From NCBI GenBank assembly GCA_963725395.1, contig CAVRYH010000013.1, positions 372,001 through 436,000 of the forward strand: DNA of 64,000 nucleotides, in the 5' to 3' direction. Source of the stretch: Bog-756 sp963725395 (GTDB lineage Bacteria > Actinomycetota > Acidimicrobiia > Acidimicrobiales > RAAP-2). Positions 7,927-16,051 of the stretch are shown piece by piece (position 1 is the first letter of the stretch; each line of letters begins with the position of its first letter). The notes under the pieces were generated by a model. That model saw only the letters and a program-made list of their open reading frames with translations. It did no database searches and was not told where the DNA came from. The translations under genes were made by a program, and so were the position numbers.

Positions 7927-8866
7927 CTCCCGCCTCCTCCACCTGTCGGTCCGTCCTGCCCGTGGGCTCGATCGTGGTCCCGGCGGATCCTCCCAGGAGC
8001 GCGGCCGCGTCGCCCAGCCGTCCTATCATCGCCCGGTTACCGGTGGCCTCCACGAACCGGCAGGCCGCGTCGACCTTGGGGCCCATCGACCCGCTCGGGA
8101 AGGACTCGGCGCGGAGCTCGACGGGCGTGGTGCGGGAGACGGGTCGGGCCCGCTCCGTTCCGAAATCCAGTTCCAGGTTGGCCACGTCGGTGAGGAGTAC
8201 CAGCGCGTCGGCCCCGAGCTCCCGTCCCAGCAACGACGCGGTCAGGTCCTTGTCGATCACGGCTTCGACCCCGTGGAGCAGTCCGTCCGCCTTTCGGCTC
8301 ACGGGTATGCCGCCCCCGCCCGAGCAGATCACGATGGCGCCACCATCCACCAGCATCCGGATGGTGGCGAGTTCGACGGGCTCCTGCGGCTCGGGGGAGG
8401 GGACCACTCTCCTCCACTTGGTTCCGTCCTGGCCGATCGTCCACCCCCGCCGCTCGGCGATGCGCTTCGCCTCGTCCTCGGTGTACACCGGACCGACGAA
8501 CTTGCTCGGACGCTCGAACGCAGGGTCGTCGGCGTCCACCAGGGTCTGGCAGACCAGACTCACCACCTGGCGCCCGGGAAGGGCGTTCTCGAGCGCTTGG
8601 AGCAGGAAATAGCCGATCATCCCCTGGGTCTGGGCCCCCAGCACGTCAAAGGGGTAGGGATGGGGCAGTGCGGGGTCGCGCGCACTCTCGAGCGCCAGGA
8701 GCCCGACCTGTGGCCCGTTCCCGTGGGTGACGACCAGGTCGTGGTGGCGGGCCAAGGGAGCCAGGGCCTCGACGGCCACCGACACGTGCTTCTCTTGGAT
8801 CTCGACCTCGGGGACCTCGCCCCGTTCGAGGAGGGCGTTGCCACCGAGGGCTACAACCAGGCGCAC
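7916..8866 (-). CDS. arcC: Carbamate kinase
   Basis: A 316-residue amino-acid-kinase-fold enzyme that reversibly converts carbamoyl phosphate and ADP to ATP, CO2 and ammonia. Family motifs: VVALGGNALL at the N-terminus, VVTHGNGPQVGLL, CSGGGGIPV, AVIDKDLTASLLG and GSMGPKVDAACRF. Length is normal. It starts at GTG 8866, 1 nt after the stop of a possible 35-codon leader ORF, and its 3' end overlaps the alcohol dehydrogenase. No arginine deiminase, ornithine carbamoyltransferase or allantoin gene is nearby, so the source of carbamoyl phosphate is unclear. Confidence 0.93.
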   Translation of the reverse strand: MRLVVALGGNALLERGEVPEVEIQEKHVSVAVEALAPLARHHDLVVTHGNGPQVGLLALESARDPALPHPYPFDVLGAQTQGMIGYFLLQALENALPGRQVVSLVCQTLVDADDPAFERPSKFVGPVYTEDEAKRIAERRGWTIGQDGTKWRRVVPSPEPQEPVELATIRMLVDGGAIVICSGGGGIPVSRKADGLLHGVEAVIDKDLTASLLGRELGADALVLLTDVANLELDFGTERARPVSRTTPVELRAESFPSGSMGPKVDAACRFVEATGNRAMIGRLGDAAALLGGSAGTTIEPTGRTDRQVEEAGDGT

Positions 8867-8867
8867 C

Positions 8868-8975
8868 TCAGGCTCCGTGGCCGGCGGCGTCGTGCGGTTG
8901 GTGGACCCTGCCCGCTGGCCCCACCGCTCCGTCCGAGAGTGGGCCCACGACTGTCGCTCGTGTCGTGTCGGTCAT
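8868..8975 (-). CDS. Possible leader peptide upstream of carbamate kinase
   Basis: An ATG at 8975 with GAGGAG 9 nt upstream opens a 35-codon frame (MTDTTRATVVGPLSDG...). It ends in TGA one base before the carbamate kinase GTG. The ribosome site is better than the one for the kinase itself, so the short frame may couple translation of the kinase. The peptide has no recognisable domain and its codon content alone does not prove it is expressed. Confidence 0.3.
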   Translation of the reverse strand: MTDTTRATVVGPLSDGAVGPAGRVHQPHDAAGHGA

Positions 8976-9122
8976 GGGTCTCGGCTCCTCGCGCCCGGTG
9001 ATCGCCCGGTGACGACCGGTGTGGCCGCTCCGTCCGAACCGGCCCCTCGTCCGCCCAGGGTATGCACCGTCGGCACGGAGGGCCAGAGGCAAAGGTCCCG
9101 GGGCTGGGATCGTCAGGGCGCG

Positions 9123-9731
9123 TCAGCCGGCGTCGCCGGCCGGCCCCTCCGACGATCCGATCGGGAACCGAACGCCCACGGTGTTGAGGTCGGTCTCCGT
9201 GGTGAGCGGGAACCCCGAGCCGCGGAACACCGCCAACATGGCGTGGTTCTCCGCCAGGGTCTCGGCGGTGAAGACCTCGATTCCCCGATCCCGTGCCGCG
9301 TCCACCAGCTGAGCGAGGAGCACGGTGGCGATCCCCCGGCCCTGATACGCGTCGGTGACGACGAAGGCCACCTCGGCCTCGGCGGTTCCCGGTGTCCGCT
9401 CGTAGCGCCCGACGGCCACGATGCGGCCGGCGTCCTCGGCGACGAGGGCCAGTCGATCGGTGTAGTCGACGTGGGTGAAGTGCTCGATCTCCGGCGTCGA
9501 CAGTGTCGGGTGGACGAAGAAGAACCGCCGGTACACCGACTGGTCGGAAAGCCCTCGGTGGAACTCCACCAGGCCGATGTCGTCGCTCGGTCGGATGGGC
9601 CGGACGTGGACGACCTCCCCCCGGGGGGTCACCACGTTCCGCTCGAGGCCCGTCGGGTACGACGCCGTCCCGGGGGTGACGCGAGCCGACGCCGCACCGC
9701 CGTTGTGATCCGAAGGCTCCAACTCGCTCAT
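9123..9731 (-). CDS. GNAT family N-acetyltransferase
   Basis: A 202-residue acyl-CoA transferase of the GNAT fold. Key parts are VHVRPIRPSDD at the start of the domain, VAVGRYERTPGTAEAEVAFVV, the acetyl-CoA motif DAYQGRGIATVLLAQLVDAA, and FTAETLAENHAMLAVFRGSGF. It resembles the GNAT domain found in protein acetyltransferases (Pat-like), but the cyclic-nucleotide or acyl-CoA synthetase domains of those proteins are absent. I chose ATG 9731 (MSELEPSD) over an upstream in-frame codon at 9773. Substrate unknown. Confidence 0.87.
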   Translation of the reverse strand: MSELEPSDHNGGAASARVTPGTASYPTGLERNVVTPRGEVVHVRPIRPSDDIGLVEFHRGLSDQSVYRRFFFVHPTLSTPEIEHFTHVDYTDRLALVAEDAGRIVAVGRYERTPGTAEAEVAFVVTDAYQGRGIATVLLAQLVDAARDRGIEVFTAETLAENHAMLAVFRGSGFPLTTETDLNTVGVRFPIGSSEGPAGDAG

Positions 9732-10030
9732 GGCGCCTACGCCTCTCTCTCCGTCCACCGACTGGTCGACCACGTCCGTTGTGGGGCCGGATCGGGAGCC
9801 CGCCCCGGGGCGGACGGGTTCCGTAGTCGGCCGAGTTCCTCGAGGGATCGCGATGTGCCGATCGTCGCCCGCCGGGTTGATGCTACCGGCACCCCGGAGG
9901 GGGACCTCGGGGGTGGCCGGCTACGTATACTCGGGCCGATGATCGCCCTCTACGGCCCGTTCGATCGGATCAGGGCCTCCTCCCACCTCTTGGCCGGTGC
10001 GGGTGCCGTGCCGGCCGTCGGGGCGCTCGG

Positions 10031-10330
10031 GTGACCGAGGCCGAGGAGTTCTGTCACCACCTCCCCCAGGTCCAGGAGGTGATGCCGGACTCCGACGGAT
10101 GTGAGGAATGCCTCAGGGACGGGGGATCCTGGGTGCACCTTCGGCTGTGCATGATCTGTGGCCACGTCGGCTGCTGCGACAGCTCGCCGGGACGGCACGC
10201 CACGGCCCACTTCGACGAGACGGGCCATCCGCTGATCCAGTCCTACGAGCCCGGCGAGGAGTGGTGGTGGTGCTTCGTGGACGAGTTCGGCTTCGAGGTC
10301 GAGGGCGTGCCCAGCTTCCAGCATCCCTGA
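10031..10330 (+). CDS. UBP-type zinc finger protein
   Basis: A 99-residue protein consisting almost entirely of a ZnF-UBP domain. Cys24, Cys27, Cys40, Cys43, Cys48, His60 and His66 fit the zinc ligands (CEEC, CMICGHVGCC, HATAHFDETGH). The eukaryotic domain binds the ubiquitin C-terminus; bacterial stand-alone versions are common in actinobacteria and their ligand is not established. Start GTG 10031. The stretch from 9732 to 10030 has no other supported gene. Confidence 0.85.
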   Translation: MTEAEEFCHHLPQVQEVMPDSDGCEECLRDGGSWVHLRLCMICGHVGCCDSSPGRHATAHFDETGHPLIQSYEPGEEWWWCFVDEFGFEVEGVPSFQHP

Positions 10331-10409
10331 GCGCGCGCCGGGAGACGAGTGCCCGTGGGCGCCCACGATGTCATCGGGCGCGGCGCCGTCGCTATGGTCG
10401 GCACCACCT

Positions 10410-11639
10410 ATGGCGACACTCGGAGTGACCGGAGACCAGCGCTCGGTGCGGCGCTCCACGTTGACCATGGTCACGCTCGGCGTCATGGCCTCGCTCCTGT
10501 CGAGCTGCTCGCTGTTCGCCACACCCCGCCCGGCGCCCCTCGTCGAGCCGTCGATGGCCCCACCCGGCGCCGTCGGCTACGTCGTGTGCCCGACGGCGGT
10601 CACGCCGGTCGAACTGGCCACCGACACCGCTGAAGCCCCCATCGCCCTGCCCATCTCGGGGTCGCCGGTCCTCGGTGACTTCGCCATCGCCACGTCCCCC
10701 GACGGGCAGTGGGCCTACGTGGTGACGAGCGACGGTACGGTGGCGGCGTCGCCATCCCCCTCCACGAGCGTGGCCCCGGTGACCGCCGGTACCGCCCCGA
10801 CCTCGTCGGGGACGCCGGGGGCGGGCACGGTCCAGAACGTGGTCATCCCCATCGATCTCGCCACCCAGCAGGCGGAGCCGCCGATCCGGATCCCCGGCTC
10901 GGGGGCCACGCACGCCATCGTGGTCCTGTCCGGCGGCCGGACCGTGTTGGCGGCCAGCGGGAGCACGATCGTCCCTGTCGACGCGGCCACCGGCCGGGTG
11001 GGGACCCCGCTCGATCTCGGACCGGGGCGGACCATCTTCGGGATGGCCCTCGATCCGGCCGGCACGACGCTCTACGCCCTGGTCGCCGGAGCGGTGATCC
11101 CGGTCGACACCTCCGACGAGAGCGCAGGCACGCCGATCCCGACCGGGCTGTCGGTGTCGTCCGTCTACTCGCCCCACGGCATCGTCGTCACCGGTGACGG
11201 TGCCACCGTCTATGTCGTCGGCCAGGGCGGGACCGACTTCGGTGGTCGGGTCCTCCCCATCGCCGCGGCGACCGGGACCCCGGGCACGGCGACCGGTTTC
11301 GACCGCTTCGGCATCTCGGACCCGGCAGCGGTGGCAGTGACCGCTGACGGGACCAGCCTGCTGGTGGCCGACGCCGCCAACAACTGGGTCAACCCGGTTC
11401 CGTTCAGCACCTTCGCCAATCCGCCGGTTCCGGTCCGACTCCCGGTGCGCACCGTCGGTGGGGACTCGACCGGGACACAGCACCCGACCGACGTGGTGGT
11501 CGGGCCCGACCAGTCAGGGGCGTTCCTGGTCGACGGCTTCGACGCGGTGATCCCCTACGCTCCGGCCAGTCAGGTGTTCGGCGATCCGATCCCGGTGTGC
11601 TCGGGCGCGTCCTCCATGGCGATCGCCGACTCACCCTGA
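10410..11639 (+). CDS. Secreted YncE-like beta-propeller lipoprotein
   Basis: About 409 residues. A lipoprotein signal (basic RSVRRS, hydrophobic LTMVTLGVMASLLSSC) places the lipidated cysteine at residue 33 when translation begins at ATG 10410. The rest is six or seven repeats of about 45 residues with the PIALPISGSPVLGDFAIATSPDGQW and AGTPIPTGLSVSSVYSPHGIVV type of pattern, as in YncE/NHL-like propellers. A low-complexity Ser/Thr/Pro/Ala insert sits near residues 110-135. Likely an outward-facing binding protein. Its 3' end overlaps the convergent WS/DGAT gene by 70 bp. Confidence 0.8.
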   Translation: MATLGVTGDQRSVRRSTLTMVTLGVMASLLSSCSLFATPRPAPLVEPSMAPPGAVGYVVCPTAVTPVELATDTAEAPIALPISGSPVLGDFAIATSPDGQWAYVVTSDGTVAASPSPSTSVAPVTAGTAPTSSGTPGAGTVQNVVIPIDLATQQAEPPIRIPGSGATHAIVVLSGGRTVLAASGSTIVPVDAATGRVGTPLDLGPGRTIFGMALDPAGTTLYALVAGAVIPVDTSDESAGTPIPTGLSVSSVYSPHGIVVTGDGATVYVVGQGGTDFGGRVLPIAAATGTPGTATGFDRFGISDPAAVAVTADGTSLLVADAANNWVNPVPFSTFANPPVPVRLPVRTVGGDSTGTQHPTDVVVGPDQSGAFLVDGFDAVIPYAPASQVFGDPIPVCSGASSMAIADSP

Positions 11640-13150
11640 CCTTCGGACTCACCGCGGCCATGAGGGGCGTCCGGTCGCTCCTCTGAGGTCGCCGGCGGAT
11701 CCGCAGCCGATGGTTCGTCGGGTCGGTAGGTGGGGCCCTCCTGCCCGGCCGCATCGAGCAACTCGGCCAGGGCGATGGGGATCGCCCGGGCCAGGTCGTC
11801 CACCACCATGATGGTCTCGGGGCACGCAATGATCCCCCAGGAGAGCACACCCCGGTAGCTCATGGCCGTGATGTTGAGGCCCATCCCGTCCATCACCGGG
11901 CCGAGCGGGAAGCCGGCAACCAGCTCGGCCCCCGCCAGGTACAGGGGGAAGTCGGGCCCTGGGACGTTGGAGACGACCAGGTTGGCGATGGGCCGGTGCA
12001 CGTTGGCCAACCGCATCCTCGTGTAGAAGCTGGCGGCGCTGGTGAACACGTTGGGGGTGGCGTGCTCGGCCCAGCTCTGCAGCATGTCGGCTCCGAGGGC
12101 GCTGTGCTCCTCCTTGGCCCCCGCGGTCCCCTCGTGGATGGCCATGAGACGCTCGATGGGATCGTCGATGTTGACCGGGAGCTGCACGAACATGGCCGAC
12201 ACCTGATTCGAGCCCCTCGGCTCGTCGATGTCGGGCCGGACGGAGACGGGCACCACGGCCACCAGCGGCTTGTCCGGCAGCTCGTCCCCGTCGAGGAGGA
12301 ACGAGCGCAGGGCGCCGGTGCAGACGGCCAGGACGACGTCGTTGACGGTGGTGCCGGTGGCCCGCTTGAGCCTCTTGACGTCCTCGAGGCCGATCGAGGT
12401 GAGGGCGACACATCGCCGCCTCGTCACCGCGCTGTTGAACGACACCCGGGGCGCGGACAGGGGGAGCGCCGCCTTTCCCGGCCCGGTCCTGTGACCGGGC
12501 CCGACCCGGAGCCTCCGCACACCGAGCACCCGCCAGCAGGTCCGCACCACGTCGCGGGTCATCTCCAACGGTCGCATCGACCGCGCGACCATGGCGTGGC
12601 TCATCAGCTCCAGGCCGGAGGGGACCCGTGTGTCGACGTCCGGGTCCGGTGGCGTGGCGAGCTCGGTCGGTCGGGGATCGAGGTCGAAGAGCACGGCGAG
12701 CAGTTCGGCTCCGGCCACCCCGTCCACCATCGAATGGTGCATCTTGACGATCAGGCCGATGCGACCGTCCGCCAGACCCTCGGTGATCCACATCTCCCAC
12801 AGGGGCCTCGTGCGGTCCAGCTGGTGGCTGGCGATTTCACCGGCCAGATCGGCCAGCTCCCTCAGGGAGCCCGGACGGGGGACCGCCGCCAGCCTCACGT
12901 GGTAGTCGATGTCGAAATCGGCGTCGTCGACCCAGACCGGATGACCGAGCCGAAAGGGGACCTCGACCAGCCGGCGACGGAAGACCGGCGCCTGGGGGAT
13001 CCGGGCGTCGATGGAGGCCTTCATCTGCTCGAACGAGTAGCCACCGGGGACTGTCGACGGGTCGAAGACGAGCGTGAGCGCCACATGCATGTGGAGGGTC
13101 GGCGTCTCCAGGTACAAGAAGCTGGCATCGAGACCACTCAGTCGTTCCAT
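11570..13150 (-). CDS. Wax ester synthase/diacylglycerol acyltransferase
   Basis: A 526-residue WS/DGAT family enzyme transferring fatty acyl from acyl-CoA to an alcohol or diacylglycerol, making storage lipids. The N-terminus MERLSGLDASFLYLE is characteristic, and the catalytic motif is HHSMVDG (residues 138-144). The second conserved block NDVVLAVCTGALR and the SNVPGP motif are present. I start it at ATG 13150, which begins the conserved part. The last 60 residues are a disordered tail that overlaps the convergent propeller gene. It is divergent from an esterase. Confidence 0.93.
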   Translation of the reverse strand: MERLSGLDASFLYLETPTLHMHVALTLVFDPSTVPGGYSFEQMKASIDARIPQAPVFRRRLVEVPFRLGHPVWVDDADFDIDYHVRLAAVPRPGSLRELADLAGEIASHQLDRTRPLWEMWITEGLADGRIGLIVKMHHSMVDGVAGAELLAVLFDLDPRPTELATPPDPDVDTRVPSGLELMSHAMVARSMRPLEMTRDVVRTCWRVLGVRRLRVGPGHRTGPGKAALPLSAPRVSFNSAVTRRRCVALTSIGLEDVKRLKRATGTTVNDVVLAVCTGALRSFLLDGDELPDKPLVAVVPVSVRPDIDEPRGSNQVSAMFVQLPVNIDDPIERLMAIHEGTAGAKEEHSALGADMLQSWAEHATPNVFTSAASFYTRMRLANVHRPIANLVVSNVPGPDFPLYLAGAELVAGFPLGPVMDGMGLNITAMSYRGVLSWGIIACPETIMVVDDLARAIPIALAELLDAAGQEGPTYRPDEPSAADPPATSEERPDAPHGRGESEGQGESAIAMEDAPEHTGIGSPNT

Positions 13151-13250
13151 ACTCGTTCCCTCCCCTCCTGTCGTCGTGTCCGGCGGGTCGCCCTGACCCC
13201 GGGGCACGCCGTTACTTCACTTTGTCGGCCCGACCGTGTTGTATTGAGGC

Positions 13251-14531
13251 ATGGCCTGGGTGTTCCTCGCAGTCAGCATGGTCTTCGCACTGCTCGTGGT
13301 CAACGCCTTCTTTCCCGTGCGCCGTGAGCCGCTCACTGTGGTCAGCTTCTCCCTCGGCTGGATCCCCGGCGAGCTGCCTCTGCACGTCGGGGTGATCGAG
13401 GTCGCCGTCACCGTCGTCTTCGGGCTCAACGGGGCGTTCCGCTCCTGGCCCGGTTGGTTGGGGTTGGCCGTGGCGATGGGGGCCTGGGCTGGGATGACCC
13501 GCCTGGCCATGGTGGCCCACGGTGCGAGGGCACTGGTCGACGAGGCGCTGGACGGCGCCACCGGCGGCCCGATCGGAGTGGAGGGGTTCGATCCGCTGCC
13601 GGCATGGAACCGCTGGTGGCGGCTGGTCATCGCCGTTCCCTTGCGGCTCCGGAGCATCAGGCGCTACCGGAACATCGACTATTGGGGCGACGGCAATTAC
13701 CGGCACAAGCTGGACATCCTGGTCAACCGCGCCGCGGCGCCCGATCGGGCGCCCGTGTTGGTGTACATCCACGGCGGTGCCTGGGTCATCGGGGACAAGA
13801 GGGAGCAAGGCGTCCCCATGATGCATGAGCTCGTCACTAGGGGCTGGGTGTGTGTGTCCATCAACTACAGGCTGAGCCCGAGGGCGACCTGGCCGGCGCA
13901 CATCGTGGACTGCAAGAGGGCGGTGGCGTGGGTCCGGGACCACATCGCCGAGTACGGCGGCGACCCGGGGTTCATCGCCGTCTCGGGTGGTTCCGCCGGC
14001 GGGCACCTCTCCTCGCTGCTGGCCCTGACCCCGAACGAGCCCGAGTGGCAGCCCGGGTTCGAGCAGCTCGACACCCATGTGGACGCCTGCGTGCCGTTCT
14101 ACGGGGTCTACGACCTGACGGGGGCCCCGGACCGGTCCGGGGCCTACGGGAACGGGCTGGTAGAGCTGATCGCCCGACGGGTCATGAAGGTCTCGCCGTC
14201 GGACCAGCCCGAGCTGTTCCGGCGGGCCTCTCCCGACCAGCGGGTCACGGCGAGTGCCCCCCCTATGTTCGTCCTCCACGGCGTCAACGACACCCTGGTC
14301 CCCCTGGCCGTGGCCCGGTATTTCGTCGACCGCCTCCGACAGGACTCGCAGCAGCCGGTCGCCTACGTGGAGCTTCCCCGGGCCCAGCACGCGTTCGATG
14401 TGCTGGCCTCCATCCGCTGCCGCCACACCACCATGGGCGTGGTCCGCTTCCTGGACGGGATCCGCCAGCGCAGGCTCGACCCACCCGTGCCCGGACGGCC
14501 GACGGTCGTCGGCCCGAACCGGGTCGAGTGA
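13251..14531 (+). CDS. Membrane-anchored alpha/beta hydrolase (HSL-type esterase)
   Basis: 426 residues. Three hydrophobic segments occupy roughly residues 1-85. The catalytic domain follows with the oxyanion motif HGGAW (174-178), nucleophile motif GGSAGG (Ser248), NDTLVP (Asp) and RAQHAFD (His). This is the hormone-sensitive-lipase/carboxylesterase family. The membrane anchor and its position divergent from a WS/DGAT suggest a role in lipid ester turnover, which is inference. Start ATG 13251. Confidence 0.88.
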   Translation: MAWVFLAVSMVFALLVVNAFFPVRREPLTVVSFSLGWIPGELPLHVGVIEVAVTVVFGLNGAFRSWPGWLGLAVAMGAWAGMTRLAMVAHGARALVDEALDGATGGPIGVEGFDPLPAWNRWWRLVIAVPLRLRSIRRYRNIDYWGDGNYRHKLDILVNRAAAPDRAPVLVYIHGGAWVIGDKREQGVPMMHELVTRGWVCVSINYRLSPRATWPAHIVDCKRAVAWVRDHIAEYGGDPGFIAVSGGSAGGHLSSLLALTPNEPEWQPGFEQLDTHVDACVPFYGVYDLTGAPDRSGAYGNGLVELIARRVMKVSPSDQPELFRRASPDQRVTASAPPMFVLHGVNDTLVPLAVARYFVDRLRQDSQQPVAYVELPRAQHAFDVLASIRCRHTTMGVVRFLDGIRQRRLDPPVPGRPTVVGPNRVE

Positions 14532-14565
14532 GCGGCGCGCCGGCCTGAATTCTCGGCCGGGGGGG

Positions 14566-14607
14566 TGACAGTGCTAGACAGTCAGACGAGTTTCTGACGT
14601 ACAGTCA
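14566..14607. promoter_or_regulatory. Repeat cluster upstream of the Liv-type operon
   Basis: Three related elements: TGACAGT (14566-14572), ACAGTCA (14578-14584) and ACAGTCA (14601-14607), the last two 23 bp apart. GTCAGA-N6-TCTGAC (14581-14598) is also a perfect inverted repeat. A possible -10 AACTAT overlaps at 14607-14612. This arrangement is consistent with a dimeric regulator binding over the promoter. Confidence 0.4.
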
Positions 14608-14621
14608 ACTATTCGTCACGA

Positions 14622-15992
14622 ATGGGACCGCCCGCCCGATCCCGTCATCGTGGTCATGAACGATATCTAGGGGGAGCATTGGGTTCTGCACGATGGAAGA
14701 CGCGTCTGGCCACCGTCGGGGTCCTGATGCTGGTGGCCACGACCGCGGTGGCCTGCAGTTCGACCAACTCTTCGACGACCACGACCTCGTCGGGGAGCGG
14801 CGGGTCGAGCGGTTCGAAGATCCCATCCAGCGCCTTCAGCGACCACACCGGCTTAACGTCCGACTCCGTTCGGATCGGCAACGTGTCCACGCTGTCGGTC
14901 GGCGGGCTCTTCAAGGGCGCTCTGGTGGGCACCCAGGCCTATTCCGCCTACGTGAACTCGTTGGGCGGGATCAACGGGCGCAAGATCGTCGTTGACTCGG
15001 CCGACGACGGGTTCAGCGGCTCGGGCAACCTGCAGGCCACCCAGAACGCCATCGACAACGACTTCTCCCTGGTCGGGGGGTTCTCGCTCCAGGACTCCTA
15101 CGGCGGGACCCTGCTGGCCAAGAACCCGGGCATGCCCGACGTGTCGGTCGTGCTCGACCCGACCACCAACAAGCTCCCCAACGTGTACAGCGCCGTGCCG
15201 CTCAACGGCGGGTGGGAGACCGGGCCGCTCGAGTACTTCAAGCAGAAGTTCCCCGATGACGTCGACGCCGTCGGGACGATCGTGTCCAACACGGCGTCCG
15301 CCCAGCAGGACTGGGTCGGTGAGAAGTACGTCATGGAGAAGCTCGGCTACAAGGTCATCTACGACCCGAGCATCCCGGTGACCCAGACCGACTTCACCGC
15401 CAACGTGGTGGCCATGAAGAACGCCGGCGTGAAGATCATCTTCATCGACCAGCTCCCCCAGAACTATGCCTCCGCGCTGCTGAAGAACCTGGACCAGCAG
15501 AACTTCCATCCCCAGGTCATCCTGGGGGCGGCCAGCTACAGCAACGAGCTCATCCCCAACTCGGGGGGCGCCTCGGCGGTCGACGGGTCGTATCTCGACC
15601 AGAACACGTCGCTCTACCTGGGGCAGGACTCGTCGGTGATCCCGGCGGTGGCGCTGTTCAACAGCTGGGTGGCCAAGGTGTCACCCGGGTTCAAGGCCGA
15701 CTTGTTCACCCTGTACGGCTGGTTGTCGGCGGAGCTGTTCAGCGATGCGCTGAAGAACGCCGGCTCGGATCCGAGCCGGGGCTCGCTGCTCCAGGCGCTG
15801 TCGAAGGTCACCTCCTTCAGCGGGAACAACATCGTCACCCCCAGCAATCCGGCGGCCAAGACCGTGAGTAACTGCTACCTGATCGGTATCGTGGCTTACG
15901 GTGACTTCGCGAGACTGGACGACCCGTCGGTCAACAGCGCTACCCATGGGTACCTCTGTAGCGGCCAGTACGTGACACCGCCCAGGTCCTGA
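14622..15992 (+). CDS. Branched-chain-amino-acid-type ABC substrate-binding lipoprotein
   Basis: A type I periplasmic binding protein. The lipoprotein signal is RLATVGVLMLVATTAVACSS; the mature part begins after a Ser/Thr-rich linker with SVRIGNVSTL and shows VNSLGGINGRKIVVDSADD and GVKIIFIDQLPQ, the Peripla_BP_6/LivK fold. ATG 14622 gives 456 residues with a long basic N-region. TTG 14679, right after GGGGAG, gives a tidier signal peptide but has only a 2-nt spacing, so the start is uncertain. It heads a permease/LivG/LivF operon, so it should deliver an amide, amino acid or aromatic acid; the substrate cannot be read from sequence. Confidence 0.88.
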   Translation: MGPPARSRHRGHERYLGGALGSARWKTRLATVGVLMLVATTAVACSSTNSSTTTTSSGSGGSSGSKIPSSAFSDHTGLTSDSVRIGNVSTLSVGGLFKGALVGTQAYSAYVNSLGGINGRKIVVDSADDGFSGSGNLQATQNAIDNDFSLVGGFSLQDSYGGTLLAKNPGMPDVSVVLDPTTNKLPNVYSAVPLNGGWETGPLEYFKQKFPDDVDAVGTIVSNTASAQQDWVGEKYVMEKLGYKVIYDPSIPVTQTDFTANVVAMKNAGVKIIFIDQLPQNYASALLKNLDQQNFHPQVILGAASYSNELIPNSGGASAVDGSYLDQNTSLYLGQDSSVIPAVALFNSWVAKVSPGFKADLFTLYGWLSAELFSDALKNAGSDPSRGSLLQALSKVTSFSGNNIVTPSNPAAKTVSNCYLIGIVAYGDFARLDDPSVNSATHGYLCSGQYVTPPRS

Positions 15993-16051
15993 CCGGGCCG
16001 AGGGGGCCCTGACGTGCATGACGTAATTCAACGGGGGACGAGGATGATCGG

